From Amorphoplanes friuliensis DSM 7358 (GTDB lineage: Bacteria; Actinomycetota; Actinomycetes; Mycobacteriales; Micromonosporaceae): a DNA stretch of 64,000 bases. Where the stretch lies: NCBI RefSeq assembly GCF_000494755.1, contig NC_022657.1, positions 197,501 to 261,500 on the forward strand. The letters run 5' to 3'. The translations under genes were made by a program, and so were the position numbers. The notes beneath the pieces were generated by a model. The model was not told the origin of the DNA, made no database searches, and saw nothing but the letters and a program-made list of their open reading frames with translations. Shown here in pieces: positions 1 through 11,181 of the stretch. The first letter of the stretch is position 1, and each line of letters begins with the position of its first letter.

Positions 1-2752
<2,752 letters not shown>

Positions 2753-2844
2753 TAAACTTTGTGCTACGCGTCCACTGTGTGATTCACAGCAAACAACCAC
2801 CCCAAGAAGTTGTTTTGGGTTGGATGGTTGTGTCGCTGATAGCT

Positions 2845-2961
2845 GTTTCGGTGGTTATAGCGGAGGGGAAACGCCCGGTCTCATTTCGAACCCGGAAGCT
2901 AAGCCCTCCAGCGCCGATGGTACTGCACTCGGGAGGGTGTGGGAGAGTAGGACGCCGCCGG
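2845..2961 (+). rRNA. rrf: 5S ribosomal RNA
   Basis: This 117-base stretch carries the 5S hallmarks: the core GAACCCGGAAGCTAAGC, then GCGCCGATGGTACTGC and the 3' segment GGGAGAGTAGGACGCCGCC. The first bases (TTTCGGTGG) pair with the end (CCGCCGGA). It lies about 90 bases after 23S, as in a normal 16S-23S-5S operon. Ends are approximate to a few bases. Confidence 0.96.
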
Positions 2962-2974
2962 ACTCAACGTAAGG

Positions 2975-3010
2975 AAAGGCCCACCCCTCGGGGTGGGCCT
3001 TTTCTGTTTT
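2975..3010 (+). terminator. Rho-independent terminator of the rRNA operon
   Basis: A 12-bp perfect stem, AAAGGCCCACCC paired with GGGTGGGCCTTT around a CTCG loop, is followed by the T-rich tail TTTCTGTTTT. It sits directly after 5S rRNA and is the obvious end of the rRNA transcript. Confidence 0.93.
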
Positions 3011-3053
3011 CCGCCCCTGTGTAGGCCGGCGACGACCTGGGTAATAGGCGAAC

Positions 3054-3893
3054 GTGATTGTCCGTACAGGACGGATGGCAGTGCTGGCCCTCGCCGTGAG
3101 CGTGGCCGCCGGATGCTCTGCGCCCGACGGCGGCGGGAGGGACTACAACCCCGCTCACCAGCCCGGATATGTGCTTCCCGACGACCAGGCTCCTGGCGTT
3201 CCCGGGCCGGCGCCGACGTGGCCCGGATCCGGGAACGGACTTGGTCTGCCCGGCATCGGCCAGGCTGATCCCAGCGAACCCGACCGGATCGTCCGCGGCG
3301 GTGAGGTCACCGCCGGCAAACCCGCCAGCTTTGCCTTGGTGAATGGCGCTGACGTGGTGCGGGTGTCAGTCGGGGACCTCGGGACGGATCTGTTCGAGGT
3401 TTCCACACCCGCTGAGTCGAAGGTTGTCCCCAAGGTCGACGTCGACGGTTCCAGCGTTGTGGCCGGGCTGCGGGACACCGGGCTCGGTGGCCCGGCTGTT
3501 GTCACGGTGGTGCTGAGCGACGACGTCCGGTGGGGTGTCCGTCTTGCCGGCGGTGCCAGTGACCAGGCCGTCGATCTCACCGGAGGCCCGGGCGGTGATG
3601 TGGACTTCGCTGCCGGGACGAGCCGTGCCGAGGTGTCCCTTCCCGCGGCGACCGGCACTCAGCGGGTCACCCTCGGCGGTGGTGCGAGCCAGCTGCTGGT
3701 TCACCTCACCGGTGATGCTCCCGTCCGGGTCGCCACCAAGAATGGTGCCGGTGACGTCACCATCGACGGGCAGAACCGTACCGGGGTGGCCGGAGGCACG
3801 GTGTTTGTTGCCCCAGGGTGGGACACGGCGAGCAATCGCTTCGACGTCGACGCCACCAGTGGTGTCTCCTCGCTGACGGTTGCCCGCGGCTAG
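3054..3893 (+). CDS. Predicted secreted lipoprotein of unknown function
   Basis: A 279-residue protein with a lipoprotein signal peptide: a short basic n-region (RTGR), a hydrophobic stretch and the lipobox VAAGC, so Cys21 would be lipidated and the protein anchored on the outer face of the membrane. After a Pro/Gly-rich linker (residues about 25-75), residues about 85-275 are made of short alternating Val/Gly/Asp/Thr strands, resembling the beta-rich adhesin-like repeats of DUF4097/LiaF-type proteins; that resemblance is weak. The GTG at 3054 is chosen because it supplies the basic n-region. An ATG at 3075 is the alternative. It stands alone after the rRNA operon and converges on the next gene with a 4-base overlap. 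No function is assigned. Confidence 0.8.
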   Translation: MIVRTGRMAVLALAVSVAAGCSAPDGGGRDYNPAHQPGYVLPDDQAPGVPGPAPTWPGSGNGLGLPGIGQADPSEPDRIVRGGEVTAGKPASFALVNGADVVRVSVGDLGTDLFEVSTPAESKVVPKVDVDGSSVVAGLRDTGLGGPAVVTVVLSDDVRWGVRLAGGASDQAVDLTGGPGGDVDFAAGTSRAEVSLPAATGTQRVTLGGGASQLLVHLTGDAPVRVATKNGAGDVTIDGQNRTGVAGGTVFVAPGWDTASNRFDVDATSGVSSLTVARG

Positions 3894-5275
3894 ATCCCTA
3901 CGACCTTTCCGGGGTTGAACAGGTCCAGGGGGTCGAGCGTCTGCTTCACCGCCTGCATCATGGACAGGACCGCGGGCTCGAGCTCCTGCCGCAAACCGCC
4001 TCGTTTCAGCAGGCCGACGCCGTGTTCGCCGGTGACCGTACCCCCGAGGTTGATCGCTGCGGTCAGGATCTCCTCGAACGCCGCCTGGGCTGCTTCCCGG
4101 GCGGCTTCGTCGCCTGTGGGCGTACGGATGAGGGGGTGGAGGTTGCCGTCACCCGCGTGAGCGATGGTGGCGATGGCAACGCCGTGCCGGGCCGCACTCT
4201 CCTCGATCGACGCCAGCATCGCCGGCACGGCCGAGCGGGGAACACACACGTCCTCGGTCAGGACCGGGCCCAGGCGTTCCATCGCGGGGTAGGCGAGCCG
4301 GCGGGCAGCGAAGAGTGCCTCGGCCTCGAACTCGTCGGTGGACTGCTCAGCCCACTGGGCGCCCGCGTCCTGGAAGACCCGGGCGAGGGCGTTCGCCTCG
4401 TCCTGGCCGGCCTCACCCGGGGTGTCGATCTGGGCGAGCAGCAGGGCTTCGGCCGTCGAGGACAGGCCGAGGTGTTTCCACTCCTCGACGGCCTGGAGGC
4501 AGGCGCGGTCGAGGAGCTCGAGGGCGGTCGGCAGCAGACCCAGGCGTGTGCTCGCGGCGACGGCGTTCCCTGCGGCCACAACACTGTCGAAGGCGCCGAC
4601 GACCGTACGCGGTGCGGCTTTGCGGGCCGGGCGGAGGCGGAGCGTGATCTCGGTGACGATCCCGAGGGTGCCCTCCGAGCCGACGAACAGGCTGACCAGG
4701 TCGTACCCGGCGACACCCTTTGTGGTGCGGTGGCCGAGGCGTACCGGCGTACCGTAAGCGCCCGCGGGCCCGCCCACGACGGCCCGGAGGCCGAGGACGT
4801 AGTCACGGGTCACGCCGTATTTGAGGCAGCAGAGGCCACCGGCGTTCGTGGCGACGTTGCCGCCGATGGTCGACCAGGGTGCACTCGCCGGGTCCGGCGG
4901 ATACCAGAGGCCGTGCTCGGCCACCGCCGCCTTGAGGTCGTCGTTGACCACCCCGGGCTGGACAACCGCGATCATGTTGTCCGGGTCGATCTCCAGGATC
5001 TTGTTCATGCGGGACAGGTCGAGCACCAGGCCGCCGTCGACGGCGTTCGCGCCGCCGGAGAGGCCGGTGCCGGCGCCGCGGGCGACCACCGGGATCCGGC
5101 GGGCCGCGCAGGCGGCGACGATCGCGCTGACCTCCTCGGTCGTGCGGGCCCGGACCGCGCCGACCGGCCGGCCCGCGGGTGCCCACTCGGCGTCGTCGTG
5201 GCTGAGTGAGGCGAGCACGTCGGCGTCGGTGATGAGCTCGACGCCCGGCAGGTCCGTGGCCAGCGAGCCGGTCAT
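3890..5275 (-). CDS. FAD-linked oxidase, GlcD/D-lactate dehydrogenase type
   Basis: A 461-residue flavoprotein of the vanillyl-alcohol oxidase superfamily. The N-terminal FAD domain (about 35-215) has the PCMH signatures ARGAGTGLSGG, PPDPAS, IGGNVATNAGG and the FAD-loop segment GVAGYDLVSLFVGSEGTLG. The C-terminal FAD-oxidase domain (about 220-460) has the family motifs HAGDGNLHP and GEHGVGLLKR. Such enzymes oxidise 2-hydroxy acids (glycolate, D-lactate or 2-hydroxyglutarate) and pass electrons to a carrier; the substrate cannot be read from sequence. The start at 5275 overlaps the stop of the upstream hydrolase gene as ATGA, so the two are probably translationally coupled. A longer open frame exists upstream but is an Arg-rich shadow of the hydrolase. 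Confidence 0.93.
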   Translation of the reverse strand: MTGSLATDLPGVELITDADVLASLSHDDAEWAPAGRPVGAVRARTTEEVSAIVAACAARRIPVVARGAGTGLSGGANAVDGGLVLDLSRMNKILEIDPDNMIAVVQPGVVNDDLKAAVAEHGLWYPPDPASAPWSTIGGNVATNAGGLCCLKYGVTRDYVLGLRAVVGGPAGAYGTPVRLGHRTTKGVAGYDLVSLFVGSEGTLGIVTEITLRLRPARKAAPRTVVGAFDSVVAAGNAVAASTRLGLLPTALELLDRACLQAVEEWKHLGLSSTAEALLLAQIDTPGEAGQDEANALARVFQDAGAQWAEQSTDEFEAEALFAARRLAYPAMERLGPVLTEDVCVPRSAVPAMLASIEESAARHGVAIATIAHAGDGNLHPLIRTPTGDEAAREAAQAAFEEILTAAINLGGTVTGEHGVGLLKRGGLRQELEPAVLSMMQAVKQTLDPLDLFNPGKVVGI

Positions 5276-6081
5276 GGCAGGCCGGCCAGGAACTTCACGA
5301 TCGCCTCGTTGACCAGGTCGGGCTGGTCGATGTTCGCCGCGTGGCCGCAGTCGTCGAGGACCAGTGAGGCTGCCCGCGAGTTGGTCGCCGCGGCGTCGGT
5401 CGCGTGCTCGCTGGGCCACAGCTGGCTGTCCGCGCCCGCGATGAAGAGGCTGGGGACGCTCACCCGTGCGACGACGTCCCGCCAGTCCTGCTCGGCGTGG
5501 TCCTGCAGCAGCGGCCAGGTCTCCGGGGCGCGGGCGTCGCTCATCTGCGGCACCCGGCCGAGCGTCTCGATCAGGCGCCCGATCCGCCTCATCGACTCGG
5601 TGACCGACAGGCCGCGACCGGTGTCCGGGACGCCGTCCTCGAAGAACGTGCCGAGGTTGTGGCGGTCCAGCCCGTAGAAGCCGTTCTTCCAGACCTCGTC
5701 GTTCACCATTTTCGGGGTCTGGTCGACGCTCACGATGCCCCGCACCCGGTCGGCGCCGAACAGGTCATAGTAGGCCCAGATGGTGCTGGCCCCCATCGAA
5801 CCGCCGATCAGGACAACGTCGTCGAGCCCGGCGGCGTCGAGGAAGTCGCGGACGTCCTTGCCGTGGCGGGACATGCGCTGCCCGTACGCGGGATTGTCCG
5901 AGAGGCCGTGCGAGCGCCGGTCGAGAGCGAGCACCCGGTAGCCGGTGGCCAGCAGGGCCAGCCGTTGCAGTTCCCAGGACTCGGTCGGAGCGGTGAACCC
6001 GGCGATGAGGACAACGGGCCGGCCGCTGCCCTCATCGGTGTAGTGCAGGTTGACCCCGTCGCTGGTGGAGATGGTCGGCAT
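5272..6081 (-). CDS. Alpha/beta hydrolase
   Basis: A 269-residue alpha/beta-hydrolase-fold enzyme. Visible features are the oxyanion region LIAGF (about 25-29), the strand LALDRRSHGLS, the nucleophile elbow GGSMGA with Ser95, and the C-terminal DDCGH with catalytic His247; the acid is probably the Asp in GADSQLW. Length is normal for the family. Substrate is unknown; such enzymes include esterases, haloperoxidase-like proteins and lactonases. It starts at ATG 6081. The longer frame upstream runs antisense-like through the phosphoesterase gene and is discarded. It lies 26 bases after the phosphoesterase and overlaps the GlcD-like oxidase by 4 bases, so the three genes probably form one transcript. 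Confidence 0.9.
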   Translation of the reverse strand: MPTISTSDGVNLHYTDEGSGRPVVLIAGFTAPTESWELQRLALLATGYRVLALDRRSHGLSDNPAYGQRMSRHGKDVRDFLDAAGLDDVVLIGGSMGASTIWAYYDLFGADRVRGIVSVDQTPKMVNDEVWKNGFYGLDRHNLGTFFEDGVPDTGRGLSVTESMRRIGRLIETLGRVPQMSDARAPETWPLLQDHAEQDWRDVVARVSVPSLFIAGADSQLWPSEHATDAAATNSRAASLVLDDCGHAANIDQPDLVNEAIVKFLAGLP

Positions 6082-6107
6082 GTCTCCGACCCTACGACGG
6101 GGACACC

Positions 6108-7910
6108 TCAGGCGCTCAGGAACTGCTGTGGAGTCAACGCGCGGGACGTGATCCGCACGTCGCCGATCCAGCCGTAGAAGCCCTGGCCGTACTTCAGATC
6201 GAAGGAGGTCGCGCCGATCACGAACGGGCGGCCCGAGGTGGCGATGCCGTGCGACGGCTGGGACGGGTTCCGGGCGATCTTCGAGCCGTCGATCCAGACG
6301 ACCGTGCGCCGCCCGTTGTTGACCACGGCCACGTGCATCCAGCGACCCACGGGCAGGGCGTGACTCCACGACGTCGGGTCGGCGTCGCGGTCGGCCGGAT
6401 AGACGACGTACTGCAGGAAGCGTTCCGGGGACAGGTTGAGGCTGCAGGTCGACTCCAGCGGTGACCAGCCGCTGGTCTTGCCCGCGTCACCGCTGCGGCC
6501 CTCCCAGCTGAGGATCCCCATCCACGCGTGATCACCGACGAACGGATCCGGCAGCTTGATGAACGCTTCGATCGTGTACCCCGAAGTGAACGTCATGCTG
6601 TTGAGCGCCGCGGACGGTCCGGTGTGCAGGATGGCGCCACGATCGGGCCCCTTGCCGCCGTCGAACCGCAGACTGGCGTGGGCGGGCTGGTCGACGTGGT
6701 GGTCCGCGGAGAGGCTCAGCACCTCGGGGCCGCTGTTCGCCAACCGGCGTACCGTGAGGTCGTTGCCGTTGCCGGTGAGGTCCCGGACCGCGGAGCCGTC
6801 GGTGACCGCCTGGCCGGCACCGTCGAAGCGCCAGTAGGCGACCGTGTGACGGTCGACGACCGACCGCGGCGGACGCGGCGCGGGCAGCAGCGGCGGGTCG
6901 AAGCCGGCGAACCGGCTGTCGAAGTCGATCGGCAGGCTGAAGCGGTCGGCCGGGCCGGTGAGCTCGATCGTCTCGGCCTCGAGCGGCGTGAGCGCGCCCG
7001 GCCGCCGGGTGAGGAACCACGGCGCGAGGGTCTCGACGTCGATCGTGCCGCGGGCCAGGTCGAACGTGTAGAGCCGGATCATCGCGGCGCCGCCGTAGTA
7101 GCGGTCCTGGTAGTTGGTGATGTGCACGTGGACGTCGTGACCGGCGTCGTTCTTCAGCACCGTGCGGCCGGGCGGCCAGTAGTGCCCGTTGAGGGTGAGG
7201 AAGATCTGGTCGTTGGCGCGGATCAGGCGGTCCCAGAGACGCTGCCCGTGCGCGGACAGGGCCGCCACCCCGGCGTCGTCGGCGAAGGCCAGGTCGTGGG
7301 TGGTGACGATCGCGGGCGTACGCGGATGAGCGTCGAGAATGCCCTGCGCCCAGCCGAGGCCGCCGTCCGAGATGCGCCAGTCCAGCGCCAGGATCAGCCA
7401 CTGCCGACCACCACCGTCGAGCAGATGTGCACTGTTGTAACCGTCGGTGGAGGACCCGAGGAAGGTCGGCATCTTGGCGAACCGGTGCGGGCCGAACGCC
7501 TTCAGGTACGCCGAATCGCCGCGCTGGTCGTCCGTGGACGAGTTCACGTCATGGTTGCCGGCGAGGACGCTGTACGGCAGTTTCCCGTCGAGGCGCCGGA
7601 AACACTCGCCCGCGAGACCGATCTCCTCGGGCGTACCGTGCTCGGTGACGTCGCCGAGATGCGTCATGAACACGACGTCACGCTGGTCGAGGAGATAGCG
7701 GAACGTCTCGCGCAGGGGTTCAGGGTCGGCGCTGTCGGCGTCGAAGAGGTACTGGGTGTCGGGCAGGACGGCCAGCGCAAAGCGTTCACCGTCGGCGCGC
7801 GGCCGGCGTTCAGCCGCTTCGGCAGCCTCGGCAGCGGTTCCGGTGAGCAGGGGCACGGCAGGCGCGGCGATCGCCGCGCGGAGCAGGTTCCGTCGATCCA
7901 CGCCGGTCAC
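6108..7910 (-). CDS. Secreted metallophosphoesterase with C-terminal LamG-like domain
   Basis: A 600-residue exported enzyme. The N-terminus has a twin-arginine signal (VDRRNLLRAA, Arg6-Arg7) with a hydrophobic stretch ending near AEAAEAAE, so it should be exported folded through Tat. Residues about 45-275 are a calcineurin-like phosphoesterase: the LPDTQYL strand, HLGDV, AGNHDV, TTHDL and NGHY supply the metal-binding Asp, Asn and His residues. Residues about 355-600 form a concanavalin/LamG-like sandwich (VAYWRFDG, VVNNGRRTVVWIDG, YGWIGDVRITSRAL), probably for binding a polysaccharide or surface. Likely target is an extracellular phosphate ester, not identified. It is first of a three-gene reverse-strand run. 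Confidence 0.92.
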   Translation of the reverse strand: MTGVDRRNLLRAAIAAPAVPLLTGTAAEAAEAAERRPRADGERFALAVLPDTQYLFDADSADPEPLRETFRYLLDQRDVVFMTHLGDVTEHGTPEEIGLAGECFRRLDGKLPYSVLAGNHDVNSSTDDQRGDSAYLKAFGPHRFAKMPTFLGSSTDGYNSAHLLDGGGRQWLILALDWRISDGGLGWAQGILDAHPRTPAIVTTHDLAFADDAGVAALSAHGQRLWDRLIRANDQIFLTLNGHYWPPGRTVLKNDAGHDVHVHITNYQDRYYGGAAMIRLYTFDLARGTIDVETLAPWFLTRRPGALTPLEAETIELTGPADRFSLPIDFDSRFAGFDPPLLPAPRPPRSVVDRHTVAYWRFDGAGQAVTDGSAVRDLTGNGNDLTVRRLANSGPEVLSLSADHHVDQPAHASLRFDGGKGPDRGAILHTGPSAALNSMTFTSGYTIEAFIKLPDPFVGDHAWMGILSWEGRSGDAGKTSGWSPLESTCSLNLSPERFLQYVVYPADRDADPTSWSHALPVGRWMHVAVVNNGRRTVVWIDGSKIARNPSQPSHGIATSGRPFVIGATSFDLKYGQGFYGWIGDVRITSRALTPQQFLSA

Positions 7911-8044
7911 TCTGCTGAAGCCGTGGCAACAACCGGCGGCGGCCAGGCGAAGACCGGGCGAACAGCGGTCTTGTCGCCGACCGTTCCCCCTGCGGTCATG
8001 ACGCCGTGGTCCGGGCGACCGGGACCGCCGCCCATCGTGTGCGC

Positions 8045-9184
8045 ATGCGAATCGCGCTGGTCACGGAGTCTTTCCTGCCGGACGTCAACGGTGTCGCCCA
8101 CTCGGTCGTCCGCACGGCCGAGCATCTGGTTCGCCGCGGGCACAGCCCGCTGGTGATCGCGCCGCAGCCGCCGCCCGGCGGCCGTGGTGTGCCCGACGAC
8201 CTGCCCTATCCCGTCGTGCGGATCCCGTCGCTGCCGATGCCGGGTTACCCGCAGATCCGGCTCGGGCTGCCGACCCCCGCGCTCTCCGCGGCGCTGCGCG
8301 CGCACGGCACCGAGGTGGTGCACCTGGCGAGCCCGTTCGTGCTGGGTGCGTGGGGTGCTGCGGCCGCGCGGGCCGCCAAGGTGCCGAGTGTGGCGGTCTA
8401 CCAGACCGATGTTGCCGCGTACGCCCGGGCGTACCGGGTGGGGATGACCGAGCCGGCCGCCTGGCGGTGGATCCGGACCGTCCACAACGCTGCCTTCCGG
8501 ACGCTGGCGCCGTCGACCGAGTCGGTGGTGGCGCTGGCCGCGCACGGCGTTCGCGACGTGCACCTCTGGCGGCGCGGCGTCGACGACGTGCGCTTCCACC
8601 CCCGGCACCGCAACGCCGGCATCCGTCGTGCCCTCGCCCCGAACGGTGAGGTGCTCGTCGGCTTTGTCGGGCGGCTCGCCGTCGAGAAGCAGGTGGATCT
8701 GCTGGCCGAGACGAGCCGGCTGCCCGGCGTACGGCTGGTCGTGGTCGGACACGGGCCTGCGGCTGCGGCGTTGCGCCGGGCTCTGCCGCAGGCGGTGTTC
8801 CTCGGTGCCCGTCACGGTGCGCAGCTCGCCCGGATCTTCGCCAGCCTGGACGTGTTCGCGCACACCGGGCCGTACGAGACGTTCGGGCAGGCGGTGCAGG
8901 AGGCGATGGCCAGTGGGCTGCCCGTGGTGGCGCCGGCGGCGGGTGGACCGCTCGACCTGGTGGCCGACGGGCGGACCGGGTACCTGGTGCCGCCGTTCCG
9001 GGCCGACGGCTTCACCGCGGCGATCGCGGCGCTGGCTGCGGATCCGGCGCAGCGCGCGCTGCTCGGTGCGGCCGGGCGGGTGGCGATCGAGGGGCGGACC
9101 TGGGCGGCCGTCGGCGACGAGCTGATCGGGCACTACACGGCGGCGCTGCAGCCCGTACGGGACCGGACGCTGGTGGCGGCATGA
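8045..9184 (+). CDS. GT4 glycosyltransferase, MgtA/PimB-like mannosyltransferase
   Basis: A 379-residue GT-B glycosyltransferase of family GT4. The N-terminal Rossmann half begins MRIALVTESFLPDVNGV; the nucleotide-sugar half carries VGFVGRLAVEKQVDLL, the GPYETFGQAVQEAMASGLPVV E-x7-E motif and GGPLDLV. The opening and the ETFGQAVQEAMA block closely match actinobacterial GDP-mannose-dependent alpha-mannosyltransferases that act on glycolipids (MgtA) or phosphatidylinositol; acceptor assignment is inference. ATG 8045 is chosen over the open frame from 8006 because it starts exactly at the first beta strand. Its stop overlaps the next glycosyltransferase start as ATGA. Confidence 0.93.
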   Translation: MRIALVTESFLPDVNGVAHSVVRTAEHLVRRGHSPLVIAPQPPPGGRGVPDDLPYPVVRIPSLPMPGYPQIRLGLPTPALSAALRAHGTEVVHLASPFVLGAWGAAAARAAKVPSVAVYQTDVAAYARAYRVGMTEPAAWRWIRTVHNAAFRTLAPSTESVVALAAHGVRDVHLWRRGVDDVRFHPRHRNAGIRRALAPNGEVLVGFVGRLAVEKQVDLLAETSRLPGVRLVVVGHGPAAAALRRALPQAVFLGARHGAQLARIFASLDVFAHTGPYETFGQAVQEAMASGLPVVAPAAGGPLDLVADGRTGYLVPPFRADGFTAAIAALAADPAQRALLGAAGRVAIEGRTWAAVGDELIGHYTAALQPVRDRTLVAA

Positions 9185-10311
9185 GAATCGTCCGGCTGGC
9201 GAACTTCGTCACGGCCCGCTCCGGCGGACTGCGGACCGCCCTGCGGGAACTCGGCGCCGGGTACCTGGCCGCCGGTCACGAGCCGGTGCTGATCGTGCCC
9301 GGCGCCCGCTATTCCGACGTCGACACCGAGCAGGGCCGGATCATCACATTGCCGGGGCCGGAGGTGCCGCGCATGGGCGGATACCGGGTGCTGCTCGACC
9401 GGCGCCGGGTCGCCGAGACGCTGCGCCAGGTGCGGCCCGACCACGTCGAGGTGTCCGACCGGACGACACTGCGGTGGATCGGGCGGTGGGCGCGGCAGCA
9501 CGGCGTACCGTCCATGATGGTCTCCCACGAGAGCCTGGACGGCCTGCTGCGCCTCTTCGGCGGTGGCCGCTGGACGGCTGACCGCCTCAACGCGCGCACT
9601 GCCGCCGATTACGACCGTGTCGTCTGCACGACCGGCTGGGCGGCCGCCGAGTTCGAACGCCTGGGGGCCGGCGTGGCGCGCGTACCGCTGGGTGTCGATC
9701 TTGATCTGTTCTCGCCGGCCCGTCACGACCCGGCCCTGCGCCGCCGGTGGGCTGCCCCGGGCGACACACTCCTGGTGCATTGCGGCCGGCTGTCGGCGGA
9801 AAAACAGCCGGAGCGCTCCCTGGCGACGCTGGCCGGGCTCCGGGCCTCGGGTGTGCCCGCCGTCCTGGTGGTCGCCGGTGGTGGCCCGCTGCGGCCGGCG
9901 CTGCAGGCGTCGGCCGCAGAACAAGGGTTGCCGGTGCGGTTCGTCGGCCACCTGCGTGACCGCGGCGAGCTGGCCGCGTTGCTCGCGACCGCGGACGTCG
10001 CGCTGGCGCCCGGGCCGATCGAAACGTTCGGCCTGGCGGCCCTCGAAGCCCTGGCCAGCGGTACGCCGGTGGTGGCCAGCGCAGCGAGCGCCCTGCCGGA
10101 GGTGATCGGCACGGCCGGGATCGCCGCGACCACGGACGCTTCCTTTGCTGCAGCGGTGCGGACGTTGCTGGCGCGTCCGGATCGCCGGGCTGCGGCCCGG
10201 GCGCGGGCCGAGACCTTCCCTTGGTCCGCTTCCGTGGCCGGCTTCCTGTCGCTCATCACCGCCGACGGCGCGGTCATGCTCGGGTCCACCGGCCGGCGAC
10301 GCCGAGCATGA
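9181..10311 (+). CDS. GT4 glycosyltransferase, coupled to the upstream one
   Basis: A 376-residue second GT-B enzyme of family GT4. It opens with MRIVRLANFVTARSGGLRT, has the donor-site strand VHCGRLSAEKQPERSL near residues 200-215 and the IETFGLAALEALASGTPVV E-x7-E motif near 280-298. With the overlapping upstream enzyme it probably builds successive sugars on one lipid or glycan; mannose is likely but not shown. The last bases and the stop codon form half of a 14-bp hairpin that also serves as terminator. Confidence 0.92.
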   Translation: MRIVRLANFVTARSGGLRTALRELGAGYLAAGHEPVLIVPGARYSDVDTEQGRIITLPGPEVPRMGGYRVLLDRRRVAETLRQVRPDHVEVSDRTTLRWIGRWARQHGVPSMMVSHESLDGLLRLFGGGRWTADRLNARTAADYDRVVCTTGWAAAEFERLGAGVARVPLGVDLDLFSPARHDPALRRRWAAPGDTLLVHCGRLSAEKQPERSLATLAGLRASGVPAVLVVAGGGPLRPALQASAAEQGLPVRFVGHLRDRGELAALLATADVALAPGPIETFGLAALEALASGTPVVASAASALPEVIGTAGIAATTDASFAAAVRTLLARPDRRAAARARAETFPWSASVAGFLSLITADGAVMLGSTGRRRRA

Positions 10312-10315
10312 CCGC
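10270..10315. terminator. Bidirectional hairpin between convergent genes
   Basis: A perfect 14-bp inverted repeat, GCGGTCATGCTCGG at 10270-10283 and CCGAGCATGACCGC at 10302-10315, with an 18-base loop. It spans the last codons of the glycosyltransferase gene and ends 9 bases before the stop of the convergent PRC-DUF2382 gene. There is no strong U-tract on either strand, as is common for actinobacterial terminators. Confidence 0.65.
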
Positions 10316-10323
10316 CGGAAGGG

Positions 10324-11076
10324 TCAGCGACGGTTGCTGCCCTCGGGTCCGTCGAAGTCGATCTGCTCCTTGCGGACCTCGCCGGAGACCGTCTCCTGGT
10401 CACGGACGGTCTCGGTGCCCAGACGGACCCGCTCCACCGGTACGGCCTCGGTGTTGACCACCGGCCGCTCGGCGTGCAGGGTCACCTCGTGCTCGGCCTC
10501 GCTGATCGCCGGGCCGTCGTAGGCGTCACCGGCGTTCGCGTCCGTGATCGGCTCGCGCTCCAGGTGCACCTCCTCGCGGGAGACGGGCACGGTGACCTGC
10601 TGGTGTTCGGTGACGACGTACTTGCGGAGCCGGACCTTGCCGGCCTCCTCGGTGCGGGTGTCGGCGACCAGGCGCTCCTCGGAGCGGGTCATCGCATCGT
10701 CATCGCGCGTCGTGTCGCGGTCCTGGTGTCCGGCGTCGCCGGTGTAACCGCTGCTGTCCTGGCTGGTCGCCAGGCCGTAGTGGTTGTAGAGCTTGTCCTG
10801 CTCGACGTAGGAGATCGGACCGTCCGCGTCGATGCGCGGGGCGTCCTTGACCTGGTCCTTGGCGTAGGCGACGGTGACCCGGTCGTCGGTGACGTTCGCG
10901 CGCTGCAGGGGGACGAAGGTTTCCTTGGTGCCGAACAGCCCCGTCTTGACGGTCACCCACTCGGGGTCGCCGCTCGTGGCGTCGAGGTAGACCTGGCCGA
11001 CGGTACCGACCTTGGCGCCGTCGGTGTCGTAGACATCAGTGCCGGGAAGCCGGGCGAGGTCGTTCTGCGTGATCAC
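10324..11076 (-). CDS. PRC-barrel and DUF2382 (YsnF/AvaK) stress-response-type protein
   Basis: A 250-residue, strongly acidic cytoplasmic protein. Residues about 5-80 are a PRC barrel (VYDTDGAKVGTVGQVYLD); residues about 125-240 are DUF2382, with paired segments VRLRKYVVTEHQQVTVPVSR and ERVRLGTETVRDQETV. Members are linked to general stress in Bacillus (YsnF) and cyanobacteria (AvaK), but no biochemical role is established. The GTG at 11076 is preferred because GAAAGGA lies 7 bases upstream; the ATG farther upstream has no such site. A TetR-type palindrome at 11154-11170 lies in its promoter region and is repeated beyond the adjacent TetR gene, so repression by that TetR is likely. Confidence 0.93.
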   Translation of the reverse strand: MITQNDLARLPGTDVYDTDGAKVGTVGQVYLDATSGDPEWVTVKTGLFGTKETFVPLQRANVTDDRVTVAYAKDQVKDAPRIDADGPISYVEQDKLYNHYGLATSQDSSGYTGDAGHQDRDTTRDDDAMTRSEERLVADTRTEEAGKVRLRKYVVTEHQQVTVPVSREEVHLEREPITDANAGDAYDGPAISEAEHEVTLHAERPVVNTEAVPVERVRLGTETVRDQETVSGEVRKEQIDFDGPEGSNRR

Positions 11077-11153
11077 GATTGAGTCCTTTCGGGGGATCCA
11101 TCTCACGATCGAAAGCCTGCTCCGATCAGCTTGACGACGTGAGAGTGCCCGGC

Positions 11154-11170
11154 CGTTTAGGACATAAACG
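11154..11170. promoter_or_regulatory. TetR-type operator, copy 1
   Basis: CGTTTA GGACA TAAACG is a perfect 6-5-6 inverted repeat, 77 bases upstream of the PRC-DUF2382 start and 11 bases past the stop of the TetR gene. The same repeat recurs at 12011-12027 on the other side of that TetR gene, differing only by one spacer base. Assignment to this TetR is inference from placement. Confidence 0.7.
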
Positions 11171-11181
11171 AGGTCGGCGGC

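Noticed and set aside
3818-5209. 463-codon frame on the plus strand
   Set aside because: It is antisense to the GlcD-like oxidase; its Arg/Gly/Asp-rich product is typical of a shadow frame in high-GC DNA.
6528-8156. 542-codon frame on the plus strand
   Set aside because: Antisense to the phosphoesterase, low-complexity Arg/Val/Gly composition and no motif.
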